From assembly GCA_020726205.1 (NCBI GenBank), contig DYTA01000032.1:1-9587 (forward strand): a stretch of DNA of 9,587 nucleotides, read 5' to 3'. The translations under genes were made by a program, and so were the position numbers. Positions 1 through 7,334 of this stretch are shown piece after piece (position 1 is the first letter of the stretch; each line of letters opens with the position of its first letter). The notes under the pieces were generated by a model. That model searched no databases, was not told the DNA's origin, and saw only the letters and a program-made list of their open reading frames with translations. The stretch is from Nitrosospira multiformis (GTDB lineage: Bacteria > Pseudomonadota > Gammaproteobacteria > Burkholderiales > UBA11063).

Positions 1-744
1 CTTGAGCGAGTTGATGAGCAATTAAATAGTGTGCAGTTATATAAATTTGCATCTCGTTATCCGCATGAGTTATCTGGTGGTCAAAGACAGCGTGTTGCTA
101 TTGCAAGATCTTTAGTTGATCGTCCAAAGTTACTTTTACTTGATGAGCCACTGTCTGCATTAGATGCTAGATTGCGAGGGCATATGCATGTTGAATTAGT
201 TAAAATGCAAGAAGAAAGTGGTGTAACTTTTATTTATGTGACTCATGATCAAAGTGAGGCTCTTGCATTATCTAGTCGTATTGCTGTCATGAATCATGGT
301 ATTGTTGAACAGCTAGGGACACCTAGTGAAATTTATTCACAACCGAGTTCATATTATGTTGCTGATTTTATTGGTAAATGTAATTTATTATCTTCTGAAG
401 TTATTTCATTCAATCAACATAGTTCAAAAATTAGAGTTGCAGGGCTTTTTGATGTAGAGTTACCTTTTAATAATAATTATCAAATAGGACAAAAGGGGTG
501 GTTTGCTATTCGTCCTGAAAAAATTAAAGCACATTGGGATAGTAGACTTGATGGTAATATTAATATTCCTGCTAAAGTTAAGGGCTTTTATTATTATGGT
601 GATGGTACTTTATATGAATTTATTTTGGCAAATGGTACTATAATTCAATGTATGTTAGCAAATAATAGTCCCCAACAAAACACTTTTTTAATGACAATGA
701 TGAGGTTTATTTATCAATTAATCCTTTGGCTGGTAATTTTTTAG
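1..744 (+). CDS. potA: Polyamine ABC transporter ATP-binding protein PotA, 5'-truncated by window edge, C-terminus frameshifted
   Basis: ATPase subunit of a spermidine/putrescine-type importer; it hydrolyses ATP on the cytoplasmic face of the PotB/PotC channel. The reading frame is open from base 1 (first codons Leu-Glu-Arg-Val-Asp-Glu), so the start and the Walker A motif lie left of the window. Counting from base 1, visible motifs are the ABC signature LSGGQ (24-28), Walker B LLLLDEP (44-50), the D-loop SALD (52-55) and the H-loop His82 in VTHDQ. A TOBE-like regulatory domain follows, including the WFAIRPEKI segment typical of PotA. The read frame stops at TAG 742-744 with a hydrophobic tail unlike the family (MMRFIYQLILWLVIF). 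The family-like ending, DEVYLSINPLAGNFLVK, is in the -1 frame and stops at TAG 750-752. potB follows at once, which supports the pot assignment over other ABC importers of the same ATPase class. Confidence 0.93.
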   Translation, partial: LERVDEQLNSVQLYKFASRYPHELSGGQRQRVAIARSLVDRPKLLLLDEPLSALDARLRGHMHVELVKMQEESGVTFIYVTHDQSEALALSSRIAVMNHGIVEQLGTPSEIYSQPSSYYVADFIGKCNLLSSEVISFNQHSSKIRVAGLFDVELPFNNNYQIGQKGWFAIRPEKIKAHWDSRLDGNINIPAKVKGFYYYGDGTLYEFILANGTIIQCMLANNSPQQNTFLMTMMRFIYQLILWLVIF

Positions 745-752
745 TGAAGTAG
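684..752 (+). other. -1 frame switch at the 3' end of potA (slippery T TTT TTA heptamer)
   Basis: In the potA frame the codons are ACT TTT TTA, so bases 684-690 form an in-frame X XXY YYZ heptamer, T TTT TTA. Slipping back one base there continues as AAT GAC AAT GAT GAG and gives DEVYLSINPLAGNFLVK, ending at TAG 750-752. This resembles the usual last strand of PotA TOBE domains (acidic residue, Val, Leu-Ser, Pro). The -1 frame has a stop at 666-668 and is open only after it, so the switch must lie between about 669 and 742, and the T run is the natural place. I see no strong Shine-Dalgarno-like stimulator upstream and only a weak hairpin downstream (about 716-739). One T missing from a T7 run, in the genome or in the read, would give the same picture. 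Confidence 0.75.
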
Positions 753-759
753 CGATGAC

Positions 760-1671
760 ATGGAAAAGACTATATCAGTAAGAAAAGAAAAACTTGTTCT
801 TTCGTTACCGCCTATTCTTTATTTAATAACTCTTTTTTTAATACCTACATTATTAATGGTGTTAATTGCTTTTCGTCAGCCTGGTGATTATGGTGGAGTA
901 GCATCATTAGTGACTTATAAAGCTGGTCACACGAGTATAAATTTAACTTTAGATAGTTTTAGGTATGTTTTTTCCAATAGTTTTATTTGGAAATTATTTG
1001 TTAGGTCATTATTTTTCTCATTGTTAACGACAGTATTATGTTTGATTATTGGTTACCCATTAGCTTTATTAATAGCTAAAAGTACTAAAAAATATCGTGA
1101 TTTATTATTACTGTTAGTTATTATTCCTTTTTGGAGTAATTTCCTGATTCGTGTGTATGCATGGATGATGATTTTAGGTCCTAATTCAGCTTTAAGTAAG
1201 TTAATCAATTATGTTTTGTCATTATTTGGAGTTGCGTCTGTAAATTTATTATTTTCATCATTTGCTGTTGTAATTTGTTTGGTATACATTAATTTACCTT
1301 TTATGATTTTACCTTTATATGCAAATCTTGAAAAACATGATAATTCCTTGATTGAGGCTTGTCGAGATTTGGGCGGAACTAATTTACAATCTTTTTTGAG
1401 TGTCACCATTCCTTTGAGTTTACCTGGTGTTTTAGCTGGTTGTGGCTTAGTTTTTATTCCTTGTATAGGAATGTTTGTTGTTCCTGAATTAGTTGGAAAT
1501 AATTGCTCAATGATGATTGGTAATTTAATTAAGCAGCAGTTTCTACAAACTATGAATTGGCCTTTAGGTAGTGTGACGTCTATTGTTATGACGCTTGCAG
1601 TTTTATCTATTTCGTTATTTGTTGGTTTTATTTCTAGCAAAAGTGGTGGGTTGAAATATGCACGTAAATAA
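760..1671 (+). CDS. potB: Polyamine ABC transporter permease PotB
   Basis: Inner-membrane permease, 303 aa, slightly longer than typical PotB. Hydrophobic segments lie near residues 12-37, 80-106, 114-140, 155-187, 222-246 and 270-292, giving the expected six-helix fold. The family hallmark FRQPGDYGG follows helix 1 (38-46). The cytoplasmic EAA loop that docks on the ATPase is at 199-227 (EACRDLGG ... IPLSLPGVLAG). Stops at 742-744 and 745-747 in this frame leave ATG 760 as the first possible start. It is 7 bp beyond the -1-frame stop of potA, with only a weak GAAG ribosome site at about 746-749, so coupling to potA translation is plausible. It overlaps potC by 14 bp. It also contains an in-frame T TTT TTA (834-840) with no disturbance of the reading frame. 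Confidence 0.93.
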   Translation: MEKTISVRKEKLVLSLPPILYLITLFLIPTLLMVLIAFRQPGDYGGVASLVTYKAGHTSINLTLDSFRYVFSNSFIWKLFVRSLFFSLLTTVLCLIIGYPLALLIAKSTKKYRDLLLLLVIIPFWSNFLIRVYAWMMILGPNSALSKLINYVLSLFGVASVNLLFSSFAVVICLVYINLPFMILPLYANLEKHDNSLIEACRDLGGTNLQSFLSVTIPLSLPGVLAGCGLVFIPCIGMFVVPELVGNNCSMMIGNLIKQQFLQTMNWPLGSVTSIVMTLAVLSISLFVGFISSKSGGLKYARK

Positions 1672-2431
1672 AATTTCTAAAAAAATACTACTGTCTGGTA
1701 TTTTAGTTTATTTATTTTTATATATTCCATTGTTATTGTTAATTGTTTATTCTTTTAATGATTCTCGTATAAATGTGGGGTGGGTTGGTTTTACCTTTAA
1801 ATGGTACAGCGTTTTATTCAATGATACACAACTAATTGATGCTGCTTTAAATTCTGTTTTTATTGCTTTAATTGCAAGTAGTATTTCGGTAGTTTTAGGT
1901 ACTCTGGCAGGTGTTGCTCTTCATAAATATAAAATACCTGTTTTGTCTGGATTAGTAATGATTCCTGTAGCTGCTCCAGAGCTATTGGTTGGGGTTTCAT
2001 TGTTATTGTTTTTTTTGTTAATTAATTTTACATTAGGAACAGCTTCAATTATTTTCGCTCATATAGCTTTTTGTCTATCATTTGTAACCATTTCTGTTAA
2101 AACTAGAATGCATGGTATGGATGATAGTTTAATTGATGCAGCAAGAGATTTGGGCGCATCGCCAACAAATGCTTTTTTTAAAGTTTTAATTCCTACTATT
2201 TTGCCTGGTATTATTGCTGGTTGGTTAATGGCGTTTACGTTATCTTTAGATGATTTTGTGATTACATTTTTTACTGCAGGTGTTGGTTCTACTACTTTGC
2301 CACTAGCAATCTACTCAATGCTAAAAATGGGAGTAACTCCAGAGGTGAACGCAGCATCGACTATTATTATTCTATGTACACTTGTACTGACTTCATTATC
2401 AACGAAAATTTCACCACAATTATTTAAATAG
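1658..2431 (+). CDS. potC: Polyamine ABC transporter permease PotC
   Basis: Second permease of the importer, 257 aa, close to the usual PotC length of about 260. The first helix is at about 10-32, followed by YSFNDSR, typical of PotC. Further helices are at about 63-88, 95-122, 128-147, 180-205 and 232-247. The EAA loop is at 159-187 (DAARDLGA ... IPTILPGIIAG). The segment FTLSLDDFVITFF (193-205) and a later TLPLAIYSMLKMGVTPEVNA match the family C-terminus. The ATG lies inside the last codons of potB, behind a GGTGGG-like ribosome site, so the two permeases are very likely translationally coupled and made in equal amounts. Confidence 0.93.
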   Translation: MHVNKISKKILLSGILVYLFLYIPLLLLIVYSFNDSRINVGWVGFTFKWYSVLFNDTQLIDAALNSVFIALIASSISVVLGTLAGVALHKYKIPVLSGLVMIPVAAPELLVGVSLLLFFLLINFTLGTASIIFAHIAFCLSFVTISVKTRMHGMDDSLIDAARDLGASPTNAFFKVLIPTILPGIIAGWLMAFTLSLDDFVITFFTAGVGSTTLPLAIYSMLKMGVTPEVNAASTIIILCTLVLTSLSTKISPQLFK

Positions 2432-2458
2432 TATTATATATTGGAAAGTTGCAAAATT

Positions 2459-3544
2459 ATGCGTATAATTAAATTTTGTATTGCGTATTTTTTATTTTTG
2501 GGTGTTAATCTATCTTACGCAGTTGATGTTTTTAACTTATATACTACGTCAAACTATATTACAGATTCAACGGTTAGAGATTTTGAAGCTCAATGTAACT
2601 GTAAATTATTTTTGAATTACTTTAGTGACCCACAAGAAATGTCCGCAAAAATATCTGCGGGGGCAACTGGATATGATGTGATAATTGGCACCGGTTATGC
2701 AGTTGAAGATTTATATAAAATGGGTAAGCTAAATAGTCTTGATTTAGCAAATATTCCTAATATTAAAAATATTGAATCTGGATTTTTACACCAAAAATTT
2801 GATCCAAATAATTCATTTTCTATTCCTTATGCATATACACCTGTATTTTTAGCATATAATAAAACTCAATTAGATAAATTAGGAATAATACCAAATACTT
2901 GGGCCGTTATTTTTGAAGATAAGTATTTAAAAAAAATGAAAGGTAAAATTACCGTATTTGACTCTCAGCGTAATGTATATGCTGCAGCTTTACTTTATTT
3001 AGGAAAGGATCCTAATTCTTCGAATTTGAAAGACTTAGATCTAGCTAGAAAGTTAATTACTCATGCATCTCAATATTGGTCACGTTATGATAGTACAACT
3101 TATTATCGTTCTTTGTTGAGTGGTGGTATTTGGTTAGCTATGAGTTATTCAAATGATCTATATAATACATTGCAAGATAGTAAAAAAGCTAAACTTCCTT
3201 TTGAGATTGCCGGTGTGTTGCAGCGTGAAGGTAATATGATTGAATTAGATAATTTAGTTATGCCAACATCTGTAAAAAATAAACAGTTAGGATATTTATT
3301 TATGAATACGGTGTTAAAAGGTAAAAATGCTACTAGTTTAGGTCTTGAAACAGGTGCAAGTATTCCTAATCTTTTAGCTATAGCACAATTACCGACATCA
3401 ATAACTCAAGTAGATTGGATTTATCCAAAGAACATGCAGAAAATTTTTGGTTTTATTGCATATCCTCCTAAAATAAGGATTTTAGTAAATGAAGAGTGGA
3501 CTGAAATAAAAATGGAGTGTCATCAAGCGTGCTATATAAAATAA
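2459..3544 (+). CDS. potD: Periplasmic polyamine-binding protein PotD-like
   Basis: Extracytoplasmic substrate-binding protein that delivers ligand to PotBC. I chose ATG 2459 (361 aa) over an upstream TTG at 2441 because GGAAAG (2443-2448) sits 10 bases before it and the protein then begins with a clean Sec signal peptide (MRIIKFCIAYFLFLGVNLSYA), cleavage likely after Ala21. There is no lipobox. PotD family marks are FDPNNSFSIPY (114-124), the SAKISAG...YDVI region (62-75) and D264-N-L-x-x-P (264-269). By hand alignment with E. coli PotD several pocket residues differ: positions equivalent to tryptophans are Tyr230 and Glu262, and Asn172 replaces a Glu. The ligand may therefore not be classical spermidine. 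A Cys-x-Cys (46, 48) is unusual for this family. The last residues after NEEWTEIK look non-conserved and overlap the next gene. Confidence 0.88.
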   Translation: MRIIKFCIAYFLFLGVNLSYAVDVFNLYTTSNYITDSTVRDFEAQCNCKLFLNYFSDPQEMSAKISAGATGYDVIIGTGYAVEDLYKMGKLNSLDLANIPNIKNIESGFLHQKFDPNNSFSIPYAYTPVFLAYNKTQLDKLGIIPNTWAVIFEDKYLKKMKGKITVFDSQRNVYAAALLYLGKDPNSSNLKDLDLARKLITHASQYWSRYDSTTYYRSLLSGGIWLAMSYSNDLYNTLQDSKKAKLPFEIAGVLQREGNMIELDNLVMPTSVKNKQLGYLFMNTVLKGKNATSLGLETGASIPNLLAIAQLPTSITQVDWIYPKNMQKIFGFIAYPPKIRILVNEEWTEIKMECHQACYIK

Positions 3545-4374
3545 ATAAATTAATTGTTAAATTATATAAGCGATTACCAAGATTAAAATTTATTTATTTT
3601 ATTATTCGGAGCTTTTTAAATAAACATGGTATAATTTTAAGCAATAGTTTATCTTTTGCTTTAATTTTAGCATTTATTCCTTTTGCCGTATCTATTGCAG
3701 TATTAGGAAGTGTTCTTCCTTTTTCAGTTAATATTGTAAATAATATTGAGTATTTTTATTTTAGTAAATTTATCCCTCAAGTTGACTATTCATTATATAA
3801 ACAGTTTCAATTTTCTTTTAATCATTCTATTCATCAGTCGTGGTTTGGAAGTGTTTCGCTATTTATTTCCAGTTATAGTATGATGTTTGCAGTTGAAAAA
3901 CATATTAATATTTTATTTGGACTTAATCAAGTCCGTAAGATTTGGCGGTTAATTGTAAACCATACACTTATTCTTCTTAGTGGTATTGTTATTATTTATT
4001 TACTAGGTATTTTTGTAAACTGGATAGATGGTTTTATTGAACAGGTAAGTGCTCTTTATTATATAAACATGTTATTTGCTAATATGTTTACTATGTTTAG
4101 TATTCTTTGTTGTTATAAATTTATGCCAATGCGTAAAATATCATGGTCGACATCATTATTTTGTTCTATTTTAGCCACGATTGCTTTTATGAGTGTGCAA
4201 AGTTATTTTATTTTATCTATTAATCATTTACGTAGTGAATATTATTTGCTATATGGATCTTTATTTATGTTACCAATATTTTTATTATGGGTTTATAGTG
4301 AGGTATTCATTGTTCTATTTTTTGCACACGTGCTATTTGTTCTTGAAGAGCGAGCAGTGCTTAAATCTAAGTAA
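3529..4374 (+). CDS. YihY/virulence factor BrkB-family inner-membrane protein
   Basis: Polytopic membrane protein of about 281 aa in the YihY/BrkB family. The family was once called ribonuclease BN, but the nuclease is a different protein, and its true function is not settled. Visible family marks are the SNSLSFALILAFIPF region in the first helix, a GSVSLFISSYSMMFAVEKHIN segment, and the C-terminal YGSLFMLPIFLLWVYSEVFIVLFFAH, which is highly typical. About six hydrophobic segments are present. Two GTG starts are possible: 3529, with GGAG (3514-3517) 11 bases upstream, or 3517 (285 aa), which has no spaced ribosome site; I prefer 3529. Either start lies inside the end of potD, so this gene is in the pot operon. 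It is very AT-rich. Whether it has any role in polyamine transport cannot be told from sequence. Confidence 0.85.
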   Translation: MLYKINKLIVKLYKRLPRLKFIYFIIRSFLNKHGIILSNSLSFALILAFIPFAVSIAVLGSVLPFSVNIVNNIEYFYFSKFIPQVDYSLYKQFQFSFNHSIHQSWFGSVSLFISSYSMMFAVEKHINILFGLNQVRKIWRLIVNHTLILLSGIVIIYLLGIFVNWIDGFIEQVSALYYINMLFANMFTMFSILCCYKFMPMRKISWSTSLFCSILATIAFMSVQSYFILSINHLRSEYYLLYGSLFMLPIFLLWVYSEVFIVLFFAHVLFVLEERAVLKSK

Positions 4375-4422
4375 TGTATAAAAATATATATTTTATGTAA
4401 TTATTATCCTTTATAGGCATCT

Positions 4423-5637
4423 ATGAATCAACGCTATAATTATATTTTGTTATCTCTTATTGGTTTAACTAATGGTATGATTCCAATGCTTATTGGATCT
4501 ACGTTATTTATTTGGTTAAAAGAAAGTGGTATGAGCCTAAAAGTAATTGGTTTATATAGCTTGGCAAATCTTCCTTTTGCTTTTTCGTTTGCAATTTCAG
4601 CATTTTTAGAGTATTGTTCATCTAAAAAGCATTTTAGTTACAAAATTATTCTTTTAAGTTGCTTATCGATTAGTTCTGGATTAATTTATTTATTACCAAA
4701 GGTAATTAATGATCAGATGCTTATTTTTATTGTTTGTAGTATATTAAGTGTCACTATTACTATTGTTCGTGTTATTTTACTAGCTTTACAAAAAATATTA
4801 TTTGATGAAGATAAATTATTAATTGTTATAAATGTATCTACGATTAGTTTTAAAGTCGGTTTGCTAATTGGTGGCAGTAGTGCTATATTTCTTTCTCAAT
4901 TTTATCATTGGAGCAACTTATATCAATTATTTTCTGTTATTCTTGTTATTTTTTGTATGATTATTGCATTATTTCCTGATAGAGTATTTAATATTGGTAA
5001 CTACAATGAAATTGAACGAGGTAAATTACTCACTAGAATTATTGCGCCATTTACAAATTTATTTAGCATTCCACAAATATCGCTGATATTATTATTAATG
5101 TTTTTTTATCGTGCACCAGATAATTTAATTACTCATTATTTTGATTTATTTTATCTAAATTCAGGTCTTGATAAAACTTCTGTAGCATTTGGCTATCGTT
5201 TATATGGAATGATAATTGCTTCTTTAGGTGGGTTATTGTGTATTAAAATTATCCAACATAAATCTTATATTCAAAATTTAAAAATTGCTTTATTTTTGCA
5301 TTTTGTCTCTTATTTATTAGTTTATTATTTTAGTCTGTTTCATCTACCTAAGTGGTTTTTTTATGTTTGTGTTACAAGTGAAGAGTTTAGTCGTGGTATG
5401 ACAATGATTATATTTTGGTCTTATCAAACTTATATTTGTAAGCGACAACATGTTTTAATTCAGCTCGCATCATTGACCGCAATTGATAGTTTAAGTTATA
5501 GTTTATTTAGCAGTGTGTCAGGTTTTACTATTGATAGCTTAGGTTACTCAAATTTTATTCTTATTGTGATGTTGAGTTTTGCCCCTGCATTTGTAATTTT
5601 AAGTTTATTAAAACCATCAGCATCACCTAAAGTATAA
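4423..5637 (+). CDS. AmpG-like MFS permease (muropeptide permease family)
   Basis: Major facilitator, 404 aa, with about 12 hydrophobic segments. The N-terminus resembles AmpG: GLTNGMIPMLIGSTLFIWL then GMSLKVIGLYSLANLPF (14-52), matching the family pattern of a small-residue helix, a GSTL-xxWL motif and an IGL-xSL-xxLP motif. The second half begins with FYRAPDNLITHYFDLFYLNSG, corresponding to the AmpG segment with a conserved Asp, and ends with SGFTIDSLGYSNF, as AmpG proteins do. AmpG imports GlcNAc-anhydroMurNAc peptides for cell-wall recycling. This protein is shorter than E. coli AmpG (491 aa) and divergent, so another substrate is possible. The start ATG has a weak AGG (4415-4417) 5 bases upstream. 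The 48-bp gap to the previous gene is nearly pure A/T, with no GC-rich terminator, so read-through from the pot operon is possible. Confidence 0.7.
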   Translation: MNQRYNYILLSLIGLTNGMIPMLIGSTLFIWLKESGMSLKVIGLYSLANLPFAFSFAISAFLEYCSSKKHFSYKIILLSCLSISSGLIYLLPKVINDQMLIFIVCSILSVTITIVRVILLALQKILFDEDKLLIVINVSTISFKVGLLIGGSSAIFLSQFYHWSNLYQLFSVILVIFCMIIALFPDRVFNIGNYNEIERGKLLTRIIAPFTNLFSIPQISLILLLMFFYRAPDNLITHYFDLFYLNSGLDKTSVAFGYRLYGMIIASLGGLLCIKIIQHKSYIQNLKIALFLHFVSYLLVYYFSLFHLPKWFFYVCVTSEEFSRGMTMIIFWSYQTYICKRQHVLIQLASLTAIDSLSYSLFSSVSGFTIDSLGYSNFILIVMLSFAPAFVILSLLKPSASPKV

Positions 5638-5737
5638 ATTCTATAATATTACTTAATAAATACTCCTGATGTATAATAATGTAATATATTTATATGTAAA
5701 TTAAACATATAATTTAATTTTTTGAAAGAATATTATT
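5638..5737 (+). promoter_or_regulatory. Intergenic region with candidate promoter upstream of phnA
   Basis: This 100-bp gap is almost all A and T. It contains two exact TATAAT hexamers (5642-5647 and 5672-5677). The second is preceded at a 17-base spacing by TTACTT (5649-5654), a poor -35 box. The ribosome site GAAAG (5724-5728) lies 9 bases before the phnA ATG. TATAAT arises easily by chance in such DNA, so the promoter is suggested mainly by the size of the gap within an otherwise tight gene cluster. No GC-rich terminator is visible for the upstream gene. Confidence 0.35.
5690..5712. repeat. Perfect 8-bp inverted repeat, possible operator, upstream of phnA
   Basis: Arms TTATATGT (5690-5697) and ACATATAA (5705-5712) are perfect inverted repeats around a 7-base spacer. 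The element ends 11 bases before the GAAAG ribosome site of phnA and lies just downstream of the candidate -10 at 5672-5677. Its size and dyad symmetry fit a dimeric regulator site, or a weak hairpin in the 5' untranslated leader. Its low complexity means chance remains a serious alternative. Confidence 0.35.
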
Positions 5738-6079
5738 ATGTCTCAAATTCCAAATTGTCCAAAATGTAATTCTGCGTTTGTTTATTCAGATGGTGAGTTA
5801 ATGATTTGTCCAGAATGTGCTTACGAATGGTCATTATCTAATATTGATGATAATCTTGATGAAAGAAAAATTATTAAAGATTCTGTTGGTAACTTATTAA
5901 GTAGTGGTGACACTATTACAGTAATTAAAGATTTAAAAATTAAAGGTAGCTCATTAGTAGTGAAGGTTGGTACAAAAGTAAAAAATATTCGTTTGGTTGA
6001 TGGAGACCATGATATAGATTGCAAAATAGATGGAATAGGTCCAATGAAGCTTAAATCTGAATTTGTAAAAAAAGTTTAA
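5738..6079 (+). CDS. yjdM: PhnA/YjdM-family zinc-ribbon protein
   Basis: Small cytosolic protein of 113 aa, matching the family length (about 111). The N-terminus is a zinc ribbon with CPKC (7-10) and CPEC (24-27). The C-terminal domain carries the diagnostic run [18 protein letters not shown] followed by [10 protein letters not shown]. The family was named PhnA (alkylphosphonate uptake) from its position near the E. coli phn genes, but it is not part of phosphonate breakdown and its function is poorly defined. The start is clear: ATG 5738 with GAAAG 9 bases upstream. It is followed almost immediately by an MFS exporter gene and probably shares its transcript. Confidence 0.92.
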   Translation: MSQIPNCPKCNSAFVYSDGELMICPECAYEWSLSNIDDNLDERKIIKDSVGNLLSSGDTITVIKDLKIKGSSLVVKVGTKVKNIRLVDGDHDIDCKIDGIGPMKLKSEFVKKV

Positions 6080-6105
6080 TCTTGTCTATATTTGATAATA
6101 GTAAA

Positions 6106-7317
6106 ATGTCCGAATTAGAAAAGTATAAAAAGAGACTAATTGTTATTTTATTACTTTTGTTATTTGTAACTCAAGCGTCTACTGATATATACGTAGCTGG
6201 CTTACCTACCATGGCTAAAGAGTTTGGTGTTACTCCAGCACGAATGAATCTTACTATAACCTATTATGTTTATGCTCAAGCATGTTTATTTTTAATAATG
6301 GGACCAATAAGTGATTTATTTGGACGTAGAAAAACTATTTTAATTGGATTATTAATCTCTTTATGTGCAACTTTTTTAATTTCAGAAAGTAATTCATTGA
6401 CATTTATTATATTTTTGCGAATTTTTCAAGCGATTGGAAGTGCATCAATATATATTGTGTCTCGTCTTATAATTAAAGAAGTTTATAATAAAAATGAATT
6501 ACTTTCAGTGACTGGATTATTTCTTATTGGTCTAGTTCTTTCTCCTGCTTTAGCTCCTGTAGTAGGTGCGTTTATTATTAAACACCTTGATTGGCGATGG
6601 AGTTTTAGAATTTTAGGGGTTATGTTGATCGTATTATGGTGTTTTGCTTTTATTGTAATCAAAGAATCCAATCTAAACGTTCATAAATATCGCAAAGATT
6701 TTATGTTAAGCAAAATGCTATGTAATTATGCTAATGTGATTACTAATCGTTTATTTTTACATTACACCGTAATTGTCGGAGGTACTTTTGCATCATTTTA
6801 TGCATTTATTTCAATGTCTAGTTATATGTATATAAATGAGTACCACATATCAAGTATTTATTATTCTTATCTTTTTACATTTATTGCTTTAGGATATCTT
6901 TTAGGTAATAAAGTTATGACCTATCTAAATAAAAGTGGGGTACGCCCATATAACTTAGTTCTAGTTGGTATTATCATTGCTGTAATTGTTATTTTATTGA
7001 CATTAATTAGCATTCCTTTTCGAAATAACTTACTCGTATTTATTGCTATGGTTACTATTTCAGGTTGGTTAATACGCTTGGCAACTGCATTTATTAATCC
7101 TCCGATACAAGTTGGTGTGATTAATGCTTTTCCGAAAAATAGTTCTTATGCGGTTGGATTACTTAGTTCATTACAGTATGTATTTGCCGCATTTGGTTCT
7201 TGGTTCGTCGGTATATTACCATTTGAACCAAGTTCAAATATTATTATTTCTACGATTGTGTTTAGTCTTGTGTCATTGAGTGCTTTTTTATTAATTAAAC
7301 CTTCTGAATTAAAGTAG
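6106..7317 (+). CDS. Bcr/CflA-type MFS drug exporter
   Basis: Twelve-helix major facilitator of the drug:proton antiporter-1 (Bcr/CflA) type, 403 aa from ATG 6106. Family marks are STDIYVAGLP in helix 1 with an acidic residue (Asp27), MFS motif A GPISDLFGRRK (66-76), the RIFQAIGSAS region (105-114), motif C SPALAPVVGA (146-155) and WRWSF (163-167). The likely role is proton-driven efflux of small toxic compounds or metabolites; the substrate cannot be predicted. A TTG at 6082 would add 8 residues and sit 2 bases after the phnA stop. Neither start has a convincing ribosome site, so the choice of ATG is by codon preference. The gene ends 17 bp from the convergent glpD stop. Confidence 0.88.
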   Translation: MSELEKYKKRLIVILLLLLFVTQASTDIYVAGLPTMAKEFGVTPARMNLTITYYVYAQACLFLIMGPISDLFGRRKTILIGLLISLCATFLISESNSLTFIIFLRIFQAIGSASIYIVSRLIIKEVYNKNELLSVTGLFLIGLVLSPALAPVVGAFIIKHLDWRWSFRILGVMLIVLWCFAFIVIKESNLNVHKYRKDFMLSKMLCNYANVITNRLFLHYTVIVGGTFASFYAFISMSSYMYINEYHISSIYYSYLFTFIALGYLLGNKVMTYLNKSGVRPYNLVLVGIIIAVIVILLTLISIPFRNNLLVFIAMVTISGWLIRLATAFINPPIQVGVINAFPKNSSYAVGLLSSLQYVFAAFGSWFVGILPFEPSSNIIISTIVFSLVSLSAFLLIKPSELK

Positions 7318-7334
7318 AAGTAATAATCAAATAA
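7318..7334. other. Short convergent intergenic gap without a visible terminator
   Basis: Only 17 AT-rich bases separate the TAG of the MFS exporter (7315-7317) from the minus-strand TGA of glpD (7335-7337). Two tandem copies of AATAATCA (7322-7329 and 7330-7337) run through the gap into the glpD stop. No GC-rich hairpin followed by a T run is seen on either strand, so the two transcripts probably overlap or end by a factor-dependent route. Confidence 0.5.

Noticed and set aside
834..840. Second in-frame T TTT TTA, in potB, as another frameshift site
   Set aside because: The 0-frame continues into fully typical PotB sequence; the heptamer is simply a Phe-Leu codon pair in a T-rich membrane helix.
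1209..1640. 143-codon open frame on the minus strand opposite potB
   Set aside because: It is wholly antisense to a clearly conserved permease, its protein shows no recognisable motif, and long antisense frames are expected opposite T-rich membrane-protein genes.
4193..4381. 62-codon plus-strand frame overlapping the YihY-family gene
   Set aside because: It is a +1-type shadow of the same hydrophobic coding region, with no ribosome site and no family resemblance.
4381..4394. 14-bp palindrome AAAATATATATTTT downstream of the YihY-family gene
   Set aside because: It is pure A/T, of low complexity and too weak for a terminator hairpin; such palindromes are expected by chance in this DNA.
5821..6024. 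67-codon minus-strand frame opposite phnA
   Set aside because: It is antisense to a well-conserved small gene, with no motif and no plausible start signal.
6483..6671. 62-codon minus-strand frame opposite the Bcr/CflA gene
   Set aside because: It is a shadow of the conserved MFS frame, with no supporting features.
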